DNA of 64,000 nt, from NCBI GenBank assembly GCA_943737045.1, contig CALSFV010000229.1, positions 415,001 through 479,000 of the forward strand. The letters run 5' to 3'. Position 1 is the stretch's first letter, and each line of letters starts with the position of its first letter. Of the stretch, positions 21,964 through 33,260 are shown in pieces. Under the pieces are notes generated by a model. That model did not search any database and was not told the DNA's origin. It was given only the letters and a program-made list of their open reading frames with translations. The translations under genes and the position numbers were made by a program. Source of the stretch: Parapristionchus giblindavisi. Its lineage: Eukaryota > Nematoda > Chromadorea > Rhabditida > Diplogasteridae.

Positions 21964-24333
21964 ATGACTTTCACAACCGAATACGGTGCGATCTATGCAG
22001 AATTACATGAAGCTCTTTCATTCATTGTAGCCAAATGTTCAGAGATGAGAAATCTCATAGACGATATCGATCACTGCTATTCTATTGATGACTTTAATGG
22101 TCTATCCTTTCAATATCGATCACTATCATCCAGTTTAGAATTGAAATTATCCTATTACAGACTCCACCACGACGAGATTTCTCTTTTGATTACTGAAAGT
22201 AACTCTCCAGATGAGTCTGAATATTTACATCAATATCAGAAGTCTCGTGATCCAACCAATACAACAACACGATCATCGTTATCGGTCAGTTCACTTGTAG
22301 AATCCCTGATATGTGATGCTACATTAGCTATTGACAGTACCCAAAGCTATCTCCTCTCTAAGATAGAACGAACTAGATCGTCTACTAGTATGACTAGACG
22401 ACGTCGTCGTAGGAAAATCGATACGGCTCGACCTGATACTACTCTTAGATCTATCGATAATGTCATTCCAACACCTTTGCCAATAACGTCTATAGCATCA
22501 AGTAGTCCAATCGATAATAGCTTTCCCACACCTATGCCTAGACAGTCTATCAATACATCATCAGCTATTCAATCAACGAAACCATCGATTGATTCAGATA
22601 ATTCTTATCATTTGAACAAACCCATAGATACTCCTAATGATGATATCACCTCACATATTAATCATGTCTCTATTCATTCCGATAGTGAACAGTTAATAGA
22701 TGAACTATCGATTGACTCAACTAGCTTGTTAAATGATAATGATGTCATTACTACAAAGGAAATATCCTTAGCTATCGAACCAATATCTCAACTAGAAACT
22801 GTGGCAGAGAATCAAGTGAGAGAACATGAAGATGCTATTGCTGATTCTCCTTTATCTGATACCATTCAATATAATTATAATGAATATGCAGTCAAGTATT
22901 GTCTACGAGACAATAATCTCTCTGATAATTATAATAATTATGCAAAGGCATACAAATGTCTAGAGCACAATTTGACTAAACTATCCAAGATTCAAGACTA
23001 TCGATCGTTTTATGATCAATTGATAAGAGACCAACAATCCATAGGTCAAATTGAAGAACTATCAAGATATCGATTTCATCGTCTTATTATCCATTACTTA
23101 GCTGATCAATCAGTTCTTCCTCCAGATAAGATAACTATACCATTATGGATTAATTATCTATCTTCATCATCATCTCACGATAATATCATAGACTATCGAT
23201 TCACTGTAACTTCATTAGATATTAATCAATCACCATATACTCTCATCAAGACTATTCAATATTATTTGAATAAGGCTAAAGCAGATCATGGTAATGACCC
23301 GACAATATCTCAAATAGACCATTCTAGTTATATCGATAAATTGTTGTTGTCAGCTGATGATACAGATACTTCATTACATACTAAGAGCAAACTGATCTTA
23401 GGACAGATTCCTAGTCTACCATGGAATACAACTAATGATATTTTATCGATTAAGTTTCCGAAGCTATCTCAACCATCTCATGATACCAAGAGATTAGTCT
23501 CTTCAATTATATCCTCATCATGTTATCCATTACAAATCATTTCTCCTCTTGTTCTCAATACATGCTTATCCTTAAGATTCGTTTGGGAGCCTAGTATTGA
23601 TTGGGACTTGAAACTATTCGATCATTCTCATATTGCTTGGATAAAGCTAATGGATGGTACAAATTCTGCTGTACTGTACATTCCTCGTAAAGCTAGACTA
23701 TCTATATGTAAATCATCCACATCATTCAATTCGAGACCAGCATTACAAGATAAGAAAGAATCATGTCCTGTTATTTCTTCTCCAATCATTAAATCTCCAT
23801 CTATTCAAGAATCTTCAAATAAGTCATATCACTTACTTATTTCGTTAAAAATATCAATTAGTACAAGTAATCCACATTCTTATGATAGTACTACAACTCC
23901 TAATCATGATATGGGAGAAGTAGTGAAACAGAAGACGAGTGTTATGATGGCCTGGTCTAAGGTGAAGTCGTATAAAGCCACTTTAAGACTATCTGATTGG
24001 ACTACTCTTTCTGTAGTCATCATTAGTGCCGTCCTCTATCATATAATCTCTTCTGTCATTACATCTAACCTTTCTTTATTATATAATCATCAACTCTTAC
24101 TCTATTCAAGTACCATTCTACTGCATTCTCATCTCTACTATCTTATCCTCTATCTCTACTATTCAATACAGCTAGATAACTTCCAATTACATACTATCAA
24201 GTTATCACACTATTCTTGTAGTGGGGAGGAAGTCTACTCCTATGTAGGATTATCCTTTACCATACCATACTATAAGTGTCTTATTCGATTTCAAAGTTCT
24301 ACCGTATACTATTCAAGATTATTCATAAAGTAA
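21964..24333 (+). CDS. Gag-like ORF of the LTR element (789 aa)
   Basis: The only long ORF inside the LTR element. The start ATG at 21964 is the first in frame after the leader. Residues 1-120 are predicted helical (EYGAIYAELHEALSFIVAKC). A basic patch TRRRRRRK lies at about residues 143-151, followed by a long Ser/Thr/Asp/Ile-rich region. Residues of about 678-740 contain hydrophobic stretches (TTLSVVIISAVLYHIISSV and following) resembling membrane segments. I see no zinc knuckle, protease, reverse transcriptase or integrase motif. By position it is most likely structural (Gag) or a Gag/Env-type fusion, but the sequence itself does not identify it. Uninterrupted coding fits the youth of the LTRs. 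Confidence 0.6.
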   Translation: MTFTTEYGAIYAELHEALSFIVAKCSEMRNLIDDIDHCYSIDDFNGLSFQYRSLSSSLELKLSYYRLHHDEISLLITESNSPDESEYLHQYQKSRDPTNTTTRSSLSVSSLVESLICDATLAIDSTQSYLLSKIERTRSSTSMTRRRRRRKIDTARPDTTLRSIDNVIPTPLPITSIASSSPIDNSFPTPMPRQSINTSSAIQSTKPSIDSDNSYHLNKPIDTPNDDITSHINHVSIHSDSEQLIDELSIDSTSLLNDNDVITTKEISLAIEPISQLETVAENQVREHEDAIADSPLSDTIQYNYNEYAVKYCLRDNNLSDNYNNYAKAYKCLEHNLTKLSKIQDYRSFYDQLIRDQQSIGQIEELSRYRFHRLIIHYLADQSVLPPDKITIPLWINYLSSSSSHDNIIDYRFTVTSLDINQSPYTLIKTIQYYLNKAKADHGNDPTISQIDHSSYIDKLLLSADDTDTSLHTKSKLILGQIPSLPWNTTNDILSIKFPKLSQPSHDTKRLVSSIISSSCYPLQIISPLVLNTCLSLRFVWEPSIDWDLKLFDHSHIAWIKLMDGTNSAVLYIPRKARLSICKSSTSFNSRPALQDKKESCPVISSPIIKSPSIQESSNKSYHLLISLKISISTSNPHSYDSTTTPNHDMGEVVKQKTSVMMAWSKVKSYKATLRLSDWTTLSVVIISAVLYHIISSVITSNLSLLYNHQLLLYSSTILLHSHLYYLILYLYYSIQLDNFQLHTIKLSHYSCSGEEVYSYVGLSFTIPYYKCLIRFQSSTVYYSRLFIK

Positions 24334-24662
24334 TGGTTACTCCATGAAGTTCAATCATTTGCCTTTTTAAACTTAATAGTATTTCTACGAGTATTCACTA
24401 TGATTCACCTCAAGGCGATGCTATGATCTCTATAAGCGTATGAACGTTTCTTATATCTCATATCAACACTTCATTCCTAATCATCGTTTCCTACATATAG
24501 TCATCTATGATTAATAATCTTTGATCTTTATCCTTACATAGTTGATATAAATATCTTTCTTCTTTACCTATTTATGTATTTTCAATACAAGATTAGTCGA
24601 TCATCCTTATCCAACATCAATACCTTCGCGTATTTTCATCTGTTCTCGGTGCTCTACTCCTT

Positions 24663-24676
24663 TTCTGGGGCGGGAG
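24663..24676 (+). promoter_or_regulatory. Polypurine tract before the 3' LTR
   Basis: GGGGCGGGAG directly precedes the TGTAGCG start of the right LTR, the expected place for plus-strand priming. It is interrupted by one C. Confidence 0.6.
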
Positions 24677-25531
24677 TGTAGCGATTATGATCACTACTTG
24701 AATATTCGCCGATCAGAATTACGCTCTAGCGCACTCTCTAGCGCACTCTCTCACAGTCTCTAGATGCAAATTGAGCAATGATGTGTCTATGCAAATGACA
24801 ATGATGACTTGGCAGTTCTTTCTTCATTCTCTCCTCTCATTCAACTTCATGACACGTATGTCACTTCTCGCTGCTATTTCAAACTTTATTATCATTATAT
24901 CGTGTACAGCTCATGCTTCTATGTCATTCACACGTTTACCTCTTCTTCTCTGACCATCTATTGCTCGTCAAGTCCAAATATCTCATGTATCTATCATCAT
25001 TCATCCATATATTCTGATTGTCTATAACCTATCAACTATATTCATTCACTCATGGATGTCCTATCCATTCCTTCATCTTTCTTCCTCGATGCTCATCCTC
25101 TATTCCTCCGTTCATTGATGCCCTATTCGATTCGTCATCGCTCTTCTTCTTGATGTCGTCTTCGTTCTTCCTTCCGTCTTCCATTTGTCCCTTTGGTAGT
25201 CTTACCCCCTTTGTTCTTTCGCTATTCATATCACTATTGTGCAAATCTATCGTGTCCCCGTTTTGCTCCCCTTTTCGTAATGTTGTTTAATTACCCAAGT
25301 TTGAGGTGCGTACAAACGATGTCCTAAGGCAAATCAACCACTGATGTCCTTCCCTTATTCGTCTACCATCATCGTCAAGCTTGTATTGGTTGTAAACCTA
25401 ACTTTTATTGCTTATATCTTTTTGTATGACTAGTCTCCTGAAACGATAAAATTGAATAATCAATTACAAATCGTATTTGCTAGTATACATCTGATCAAGC
25501 CACACACAATAAGTCCCTCGAGACTGCTATA
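24677..25531 (+). repeat. 3' LTR of LTR retroelement
   Basis: Near-identical to 20515-21369, with the same start and end. It is followed by the target duplication ATAGT at 25532-25536. Confidence 0.95.
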
Positions 25532-26093
25532 ATAGTACACCATAGCAAAATACGACAGCAATTAATAAAAAAACTCACTTCACGATACTCTTTTTTTATG
25601 TATTTGTCATACTGTATGCGCATCTTTTCACTGCTTTATACCCGGCAGAAACCGAAGAAGTTCATAAATCGATTCTTCGTTCGAATACAACCAACTTTTA
25701 CTCCAACCATTTTAGAAAAAAAAGTTGGGAGTTATGAACACAATAGAAAAATACGACAGAAACTCAGAAAATACTCACTTCACGATAATCTTTTGATGAA
25801 GCGTTATTCACGGCTCTATGCCCGACCTCATTAATAGATTTATTCTTGCTCGATTCATTTTGTTTTTAAAATCTTTTTCACTTTCGTGTGTTTTAATTTT
25901 ACGTAAAAAATCGCATAAAAACAACATAAAACACTTATCATGGAAGCCGGGTATAAAGCCGTGAAAAGATGTGCATACAGTATGACAAATACATAAAAAA
26001 AGAGTATCGCGAAGAGTTTTTTTATTAGTTGATGTCGTATTTTGCTATGGTGTACTATCGTTGGCAGGTTTTTTGCCTTCATATTTTAATATA
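25532..26093. repeat. Centre of the large palindrome
   Basis: Contains inverted copies of CATAGCAAAATACGACA, ACTCACTTCACGATA and CATACTGTATGCGCATCTTTT at 25541-25660 and 25945-26055. The last part (ACTATCGTTGGCAGG) complements the left arm next to the LTR insertion. No gene. Confidence 0.75.
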
Positions 26094-27846
26094 CAGTATC
26101 GGCGTAAAGTGATGAGACGCTTTTTCATTTTTTTACAACTTTTGATCCAGGAAATCAATCAGGCTGATCTTTTGAAGCAATGTACAGAATTTATCAGGAT
26201 ATATTACCATGATGTTTATTTATTTATTTATTTATTTATCATACATCGCGAAGATGTTCCAACAAGTAAAAACGATATAAATTAAGAAGATTTGCACAAG
26301 GAAATAGAATGGGGAGAATTAGACAATGGGAAAGTAGGGAAGGTGAAGATGGTCGGGGAAGTCTCAATAACCTATTCTCTAGTGCCAAGATCAAAGATCA
26401 GCGTGGGATCAATGATGTAGGGTGGATGAGGCCCTAGCGGGAAGAGGACCGCATAAGTCAGTATAGACAGACTGACATGGCAAAAGGAACTTGTACATGA
26501 GACAGTTTAGAGGGGTGAAATATCAATGGTGTGCTGGTATAATTAAATTAGTTCATTATTGCGTAGTGATGACGCAATCGAAGTACACTTTTTTTGAAAA
26601 ATTCCCATTCTTTAGTTATCAGTCCTGTTCCTCTGAAACATTGTGAGAGTGTAGATATCCACTAGTGCTGCACAGGAAAAAAATCCGGAATGGATCCGAC
26701 TCCGATTTCGAGCCGTAGCTTTGCTTTAAATTTGACCCCCAAATTTTAAAACTCAGCTTCTAGATGTGATAACGACCCGTTCTAAGCACCAAAATGATGA
26801 TAGTGGTAAGCGATGTTTATTCTCAGATTATGGTAGTCATAGCTCTCATTTGCCCTCAGGGCATGAAAAACAAAAAAATTTGGATGGGCTGATTTTGAGA
26901 CCCTACCGTTCAGAGGGCAGTTGTTTTAAAATTCTGGTTCCTGTGCAAGCAGCGTTGCAATGTATCACATATTTATTTCCCTTAGTTTGGTTTCGTTCCG
27001 ATTCCTTTCAGACTCGTAGCAAAGGTTATGTTGAGGTCGACTCGGTGCGCACGCTTGTGCTTTCTCTCTTACTGCTCTCGTTCCTGGGCCTCTATTGATG
27101 AAATCATTTATTTTCAAAGCATCTATGCATATTAGAGATGCTCAGAAAAGTTTTAAACTATTGCTAAACTTTGATCTTTCATCTTTGTATTTTGATCTTT
27201 ACTCGATGAAACCTAGTAGACCTCAACATATCCTTTGCTACGAGTCTGAAAGAAATCGGAACGAAACCAAAATAAGGGAAATAAATATGTGATACATTGC
27301 AACGCTGCTTGCACAGGAACCAGAATTTTAAAACAACTGCCCTCTGAACGGTAGGGTCTCAAAATCAGCCCATCTAAAAAATTTTGTTTTTCATGCCCTG
27401 AGGGCAAATGAGAGCTATGACTACCATATTCTGAGAATAAACATCGCTCACCGCTATCATCATTTTGGTGCTTAGAACGGGTCGTTATCACATCTAGAAG
27501 CTGAGTTTTAAAATTTGGGGGTCAAATTTAAAACAAAGCTACGGCCCGAAATCGGAGTCGGATCCATTCCGGATTTTTTTCCTGTGCAGCACTAGTGGAT
27601 GTCTACACTCTCACAATGTTTCAGAGGAACAGGACTTATAACTAAAGAATGGGATTTTTCAAAAAAGTGTACTTCGATTGCGTCATCACTACGCAATAAT
27701 GAACTAATTTAATTACACCAGCACATCATGGTAATATACCCTGATAAATTCTGTACATTGCTTCTTAAGATCAGCCTGATTGATTTCCTGGATAAAAAGT
27801 TATAAAAAAATGAAAAAAAGCGTCTCATCACTGTACGCCGATACTG
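26094..27846. mobile_element. Tc1-type foldback, CAGTATCGGCGT ends
   Basis: Ends are CAGTATCGGCGTAAAGTGAT and the complement of CAGTATCGGCGTACAGTGAT. TA is duplicated at 26092-26093 and 27847-27848, and the empty site is preserved in the left arm of the host palindrome near 20475. Arms of about 600 bp are inverted copies carrying GGGCTGATTTTGAGACCC and TTTGCCCTCAGGGCATG. The left arm is interrupted by a retroposed fragment (26216-26532). ORFs in the arms mirror each other and are not considered genes. No transposase. Confidence 0.88.
26216..26532 (-). mobile_element. Retroposed fragment with TAAA-repeat tail (LINE or SINE 3' end)
   Basis: It interrupts the left arm of the 26094-27846 foldback and is absent from the right arm (CACCAGCACATCATGG at 27715). 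On the minus strand it ends in GATAAATAAATAAATAAATA, a tail typical of non-LTR retroelements. The interior holds a GATCTTTGATC motif. No coding region is recognised. Confidence 0.7.
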
Positions 27847-27975
27847 TAAGGTTGGTTATTAAATATAGAACGTTTTAAGCAAATTTAATTTTTTACTTCT
27901 AGAGAACCCTCGTATAGTAATTAATTTTCAAAAGTTTATTTTCATAATAACTCGATTCTTCGAAGTCCTGATTAA

Positions 27976-30197
27976 GAGACCGGCTCGGTAAGACTCGAGC
28001 ATGGTCCGGACATTCGCCAAGACTTTTGATCTGGGGCTCAATACTTTCATCATAGACACATACCGGGGGCGGACCAATGAAAGTTATAGTGAAAATGCCC
28101 TAAGGCTCAAACCCGGCTCACATATTATGTTACATAAAGTAAAAAATTTAAAAATCCATAACTTTTCAATCATGATAGCTAGGACTTTTATTTCTTTTTG
28201 TTGGTAAATAACATGCCATGCACCCTTATAAACACAGCTGAGCAGTAATATCATATTGTTCTGAACATGTTTTTTCGTGTCTGATTTTCAGATTTTTTTT
28301 TCCTTCTACCCTCGTTGACGCACTAGGGCAAGTAACGACATAGTGCATATTGTAGCCCTGACGATTGTGTACATGGTGGTCACATTCCCTTGGCCAGCCA
28401 ACATTTCGCAGGCATCGAGAATTGCAACCAAATGTGAGAAACCTGAAAATTGCAAAAATTGAAAATTAAATTTCTTGCAATTCGCAGGAGTAAGAGTTTG
28501 CTTCATAATGTCTTTTTACTCGTAGTGATGCGCATACACAGAAAAAATTTACAAATAGACTCAGGCTACATTTTTAAAAAAATTTTTAAAAATAATTATT
28601 TCATTTATATTTTTTCAACCCCCACATTGAGTCAACCGTCAAGGCAAGTTGATTCATAGGGCGGATGGTAGCTTATGCATGTACGTTTGCGAAAACAACA
28701 GCAACGTGAAGAATCGTCGTTTTGCAGATATCGAAATTATTTTTTTTAATTTTCAAACTTGAATATTTATATGTTTCTTTCATATAAATCGGTTGGAATG
28801 TAGCGTACTGCATCCAAAGCTGTACCATTTTTATCAGTAGGAGTGTACGCTGTTGTGCTACCGTATTCGTCAGGAATCGCGAACTGACTTTTTTTCAGTC
28901 GACCCATGATTCTCAACCATGACCCCGGGTTCATGGTTGAGAATGGCTGAGGTCGAAAAATTCATGATGATCCCAGACCAAATACTATTTGGCATTATAT
29001 CAACAGTGGGCCAAATTTTCTTTTTATGGATACCATAACTCCAACTACCGTAGTCTACCTACCGTATCCTATAATAGTATGGTGAAATTCTCGGAAAATT
29101 CAGGTGCGTACATTACTATTACGGTAATTCGAGTCATGGTATCTAGAAATATAAAAGTTGACTCACTGTTGATATAACGTCACATAGTATTTGGTGTGGG
29201 ATCGACATGAATTTTTCGACATTAGTCATTCTCAACCATGAACCCGGGGTCATGGTTGAGAATCATACATCGACTGAAAAAAAAATCAGTTCGCGATTAT
29301 TGGCGATTACGGTAGTTCAATACCGTATACTCCTACTGATAAAAATAGTACAGCTTTTGATGTAGTACGCTACCTTCCAACCGATTTATATGAAAGAAAC
29401 ATATAAATATTCAAGTTTGAAAATTTAAAAAAATACCTTCGATATCTGCGAAACGACGATTCTTCACGTGGCTGTTGTGTTCGCAAAACGTACGTGCATA
29501 AGCTACCATCCGCCCTATGAATCAACTTGCCTTGACGGTTGACTCAATGAGGGGGTTGAAAAAATATAAATAAAATAATTATTTTTTAAAAATTTTTTAA
29601 GGTGTAGCCTGAGTATATTTGTATATTTTTTCTGTGTATGCGCATCACTACGAGTAAAATGACATTATGAAGCAATACTCCTGCGAATAGCAAGAAATTT
29701 AATTTTCGATTTTTGCAATTTTCAGGTTTCTCATATTTGGTTTCAATTCTCGATGCCTGCGAAATGTTGGCTGGCCAAAGGAATGTGACCACCATGTACA
29801 CAATCGTCAGGGCTACAATATGCACTATGTCGTTACTTGCCCTAGTGCGTCAACGAGGGTAGAAGGGAAAAAATCTGAAAATCAGACACGAAATAACATG
29901 TTCAGAACAATATGATATTACTGCTCAGCTGTGTTTATAAGGGTGCATGGCATGTTATTTACCAACAAAAAGAAATAAAAGTCCTAGCTATCACGATTGA
30001 AAAGTTATGAATTTTTCAATTTTTTACTTTATGTAACATATGTGAGCCGGGTTTGTGCCTTAGGGCATTCTTACTATAACTTTCATTGGTCCGCCCCCGG
30101 TATGTGTCAATGATGAAAGTATTGAGGGCCAGATCGAAAGTCTTGGCGAATGTCCGGCAGGGGGGTCAAAATGCTCGAGTCTTACCGAGCCGGTCTC
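27976..30197. mobile_element. piggyBac-like foldback element, copy 2
   Basis: Same family as 12503-14718: ends GAGACCGGCTCGGTAAGACT and complement, TTAA at 27972-27975 and 30198-30201. The host palindrome's left arm (20340-20355, reading TTTTTAATCAGGAC) preserves the empty TTAA site, so target and boundaries are certain. Arms of about 1.1 kb meet near 29040-29110. No transposase. Confidence 0.93.
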
Positions 30198-30793
30198 TTA
30201 AAAAGTGATCTGAGTAAAAGTTGGTTGTATTCACACAAGGAATCGATCGGCACCACTCCCGAGTCGATCGGATGCTTGGGAGCCGAAATAATTTTTTTGA
30301 CCTACCGAACATTTTCGCCTACAGTAACCTTCAGACAAAAAATCAAACTTTCTCATATGTGTGGCTGAGGTCGTCTGGCAGTGCACTATTTTATTCCACA
30401 TCAAACGGAAAAATTTATTTTTCGCTATGTCACCTCATATGTGAGTTCCCTCAGTTTCTGGTCAGAAATTTTTCTGGTCTCCAAAATGACCAGAAAACAG
30501 AAGAAAAAAACAGGAAATTCAGAAACAGAAATTTCCAGTCCTGGAGTCAACTCAAAAGTGTGTAGTGGATCAGACGATTTCGGTCAATACTTAGGTGTCA
30601 TGCGTGATATATAATTCCGAAGCAAAAGCAATGGTATTCATGCGCATCGATTGAAAGCCTTGGAAGAAAATAGAAAGATAAAATTTTATGTTGTCTTTTA
30701 TACTCTCATTTTGAATTATAAAGATACGTGGCTTCTGTTTCTCTAACATCCCTTCCTCTCTCATTTTTCCATAGTCTCTTCTGAATTTTGGAC

Positions 30794-30800
30794 TATAAAA
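30794..30800 (+). promoter_or_regulatory. TATA box of the small secreted-protein gene
   Basis: TATAAAA within GACTATAAAAGAGGGC, about 36 bp before the ATG of a signal-peptide exon at 30836. The spacing implies a very short 5' UTR. Confidence 0.5.
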
Positions 30801-30835
30801 GAGGGCCTTAACACCTCATAATCATTCAGATATCA

Positions 30836-33043
30836 ATGAATATTCTGCTCTTCATTCTCGCTCTGGTTGTGCCTTCTCAAGGTAAATTTCATTGAATTAT
30901 TCTATTGAATAGTATTTCTCATAATAATAATAATCATAGTAATAATTTATATCTTGACAGCATTAAATTCAGAAGGGCCAACACAATTGGGAAATCTTCT
31001 TATCCACAAGATTTATCCTTTCGTTTCTGAGAGAATTCATCTCCATTCAAGATAACGTCCGCATATGAAACTAAATTAGAATAGTCAAATATCCCAAGAA
31101 TACTTTGTTGTTCGTCCAATAGGCCTGTTTGACAAGACGGAAGTACTGCTCCTGTCTTTAAAAGTCTTCTAGGATGAGTGCTGTTGATAATTTTCTCTTG
31201 ATGGAAGAGGCGAGTGTAATCGAGAATGGAGAGGAAATAGTCCAACCCGCCCAACCGCAGAGAGAATGGCAGAAGAGATTTCTAATAGCATCAATGAAAT
31301 ATACCTACCGCATGTATTGTAAGGGAAGAGGAGAAAATGAAGTTACTTTCAGTGAATGCATTACCCTGTGAAAACCCACCGCTACTGAACGAACAACTTC
31401 CGCCTAACCTCGTAGATGCCGGGGGATATGGAATGGCTATCGAAGAATTTTATGGTTATTATTACCTCACCTGCCCAGAGTCTGGTCAATGGATCCTGGC
31501 ACGTTTTCATTTAATAGTACAGATTAAAGATAAAGCAATTGATTTAACAATTTTACAATTCGCTCACTTTAGATGATGCGGACAGAAATGAGCATTGATA
31601 TTAACTTGAATGAATAAAATATGTTAATATTATTACTTCCCCTATCGCTTCTGTAGTTGCTATTACGGGTGTATCAAATAAATAAATAAATTAATATTGA
31701 AGAAACAAGCAGCCACTGGAACTTTGATACCATCTACGGCAAAGATTCAATGCATTGGAAACAAGTAAGGTTTTATTATTATGTTTTAAGTTAAATTTTT
31801 TTTAATAATACTCAAAAATGTAGACCCAGTTTATGAAGCAATATTTTAAGGTGGATAACGGAAACCAATGTTACATTAGCACCAGAAGATTTGGTAATAA
31901 TTAATGAACTTGCCTATTCATTTCTTATTGTTTTTAAAGGTTGGATTACACTAATATTTTCGTGAACAAACTGTGAATACAGAAAGATATCAAAAATATT
32001 CTGCATACCGTAAATAAATTATTTTATGCTAATTCAGCTTATTGATCGCTAGAATCATGAATGAATCATGCATGATTGTGCAAGCGCGAAATTTTGAAAA
32101 GGGAAGTTCGGCAATAGGTTTCGAACCAGCACGATAAGTCACGCTAAATAGACAGCGCTTTCACCACTACGACATGGGATGGATGAATGGCTTTAATGAG
32201 CATCACAACCCGGAACTTTCCTGTTTTTTTTGGCACGGAGTAATTTGTATAAGTTCCCATGCTACCCTGCGAGGGAGCGATTGGATTAGGATATGAACGA
32301 GAGATCAAGAAAATAGAGAGAACCAAGCATAACAAGCTGCCCGGCTGTATTGAATAAATCAGAATTCAAATAATAGACTGTTAATTCTTTACTTCACTAC
32401 ATTTTTGAATCTTGGTGTTTTCAGTTCATCTGTGTTGAGGGAAAAATCGATCCCAAAATAGGTATGTACTCGCTTAAATTTGCAACTAACATTGTGACAA
32501 GTATCGGTGAATAACAAAATACATTCAGTGTGCATTATCAAATTCAATGGCTTCAATCAGGAGATACTCGTTGGAGATTCATACACATGTCCGACAGGAC
32601 AGACAACAAGTATTACCGTAAATGGTAATCCAATCGATGGAACGAAACTGAAATGTGTGCGAGTCGGCACAGTTTCGATTGATGACGAAGAACACCAATA
32701 TGATACGACTGCTCACACAAAACCAGTCGTTGTTATGGATTGTGTAGGTTTGTGATAACACTTGTTTAATTTTCATAGTAACTCATCTTGAATAATTTTC
32801 ATTTTCATAGTAATTCAGTGGCAAGCAAACTATCATCTTTGCTACCTAACTTGTATCATCGTGTTTAGTAAAACTCCGCTACCTATCAAATAATCTGTCA
32901 GCAATTATACTTTTCTTTAGCACTGCATAAAGGAAAGTATTATTATTATTGGTAATCAACTTTTGACATTGACTATTTCAGATGAGCCAACTGCTGCTAA
33001 TGCTACCATTAGGTTTGTTCATGACTTTTCGAACTGTAAATAA
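30836..33043 (+). CDS. Small secreted Cys-containing protein gene (partly resolved)
   Basis: Exon 1 (30836-30881) encodes a signal peptide, MNILLFILALVVPSQ, ending in a GTAAAT donor, phase 1. A segment from 30961 behind CTTGACAG continues in phase (ALNSEGPTQLGN). The middle is unresolved; 31353-31520, 31725-31775 and 31825-31895 have exon-like features. The 3' part is clear: exons 32425-32461, 32529-32749 and 32982-33043 join in phase (1, 1) and end at TAA 33041-33043, followed by AATAAAATAATAAAAT. The last three exons encode FICVEG...CIIKFNG...YTCPTG...LKCVRVG...VVVMDCVDEP...NC. The spacing resembles the end of the mucin-like C-terminal domain. A SINE lies in the intron before 32425. It may be a gene or a partly decayed one. 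Confidence 0.5.
31937..32187 (-). mobile_element. tRNA-derived SINE, second family (copy 1)
   Basis: On the minus strand it starts GTCGTAGTGGTGAAAGCGC (A-box-like) with a B-box-like GCTGGTTCGAAACC. A body with CTATTGCCGAACTT and TGATTCTAGCGATCAATAAG follows, then GTTCACGAAAATATT. The same body occurs on plus at 37262-37516. It lies inside an intron of the small secreted-protein gene. Confidence 0.78.
32203..32340. mobile_element. Partial relative of the CGGAACTTTCCTG MITE
   Basis: CCGGAACTTTCCTGTTTTT and GGAGTAATTTGTATAAGTT match the left end of the MITE at 61021-61447, including the CATGC..CCTGC part. The opposite terminus was not found, so this copy is truncated or diverged. Confidence 0.55.
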
Positions 33044-33099
33044 ACTCATAATTAAAATAAAATAATAAAATAAAAATGTTAGAATGAATTAAACGTTTA

Positions 33100-33260
33100 G
33101 TACTACACACAGAGAGAAAAAAGTGTTAAAAGACCAACCAAAACGTTTGTACTACATTGTATAGAAGACGTAGGAGGTGTTAAATATAAGACTTTTAGGC
33201 CTACTCCGGAAAGACCTTGTAAGTGTTGAAAACAACATAAATAGGTGTTAAATATGTCAT
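33100..33260. mobile_element. Decayed MITE fragment (GTGTTAA-rich)
   Basis: CACACAGAGAGAAAAAAGTG and repeated GTGTTAAA words resemble the end of the 62507-62714 MITE (CACTCAGAAAAATGAAGTG). Only one terminus is clear. The rest of 33044-33645 shows nothing I can name. Confidence 0.4.

Larger units (their letters stand above)
20515..25531 (+). mobile_element. Recent non-autonomous LTR retroelement, 5.0 kb
   Basis: Two 855-bp LTRs flank about 3.3 kb with one long ORF (21964-24333) and no reverse transcriptase, integrase or protease. A primer-binding site lies directly after the left LTR and a purine tract directly before the right LTR. A 5-bp target duplication is intact. It sits inside the left half of a larger palindrome, whose right half preserves the uninterrupted sequence ACTATCG at about 26054. 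It must depend on enzymes from another element. Confidence 0.92.
20085..30454. mobile_element. Large palindromic element hosting three nested insertions
   Basis: The left arm begins CTGAGGGAATTGAC at 20085 and runs to 20514. Its inverted copy occupies 27847-27975 plus 30198-30454, ending GTGAGTTCCCTCAG. The central part is 25532-26093. Removing the LTR element (20515-25531), the Tc1-type foldback (26094-27846) and the piggyBac-like foldback (27976-30197) leaves about 1.37 kb that folds on itself. The outer target duplication is not evident. No transposase is present, so it is non-autonomous. Confidence 0.75.

Noticed and set aside
26766..27491. Paired ORFs of 110 and 92 aa
   Set aside because: They are mirror images in the two arms of a foldback element, with no similarity to a transposase that I recognise.
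31005..31254. Minus-strand 84-aa ORF with LLKTGAVLPS, reminiscent of the end of a THAP domain
   Set aside because: None of the upstream zinc-binding Cys and His of a THAP domain could be found on that strand, and the plus strand here belongs to the small secreted-protein locus. Too weak to call.
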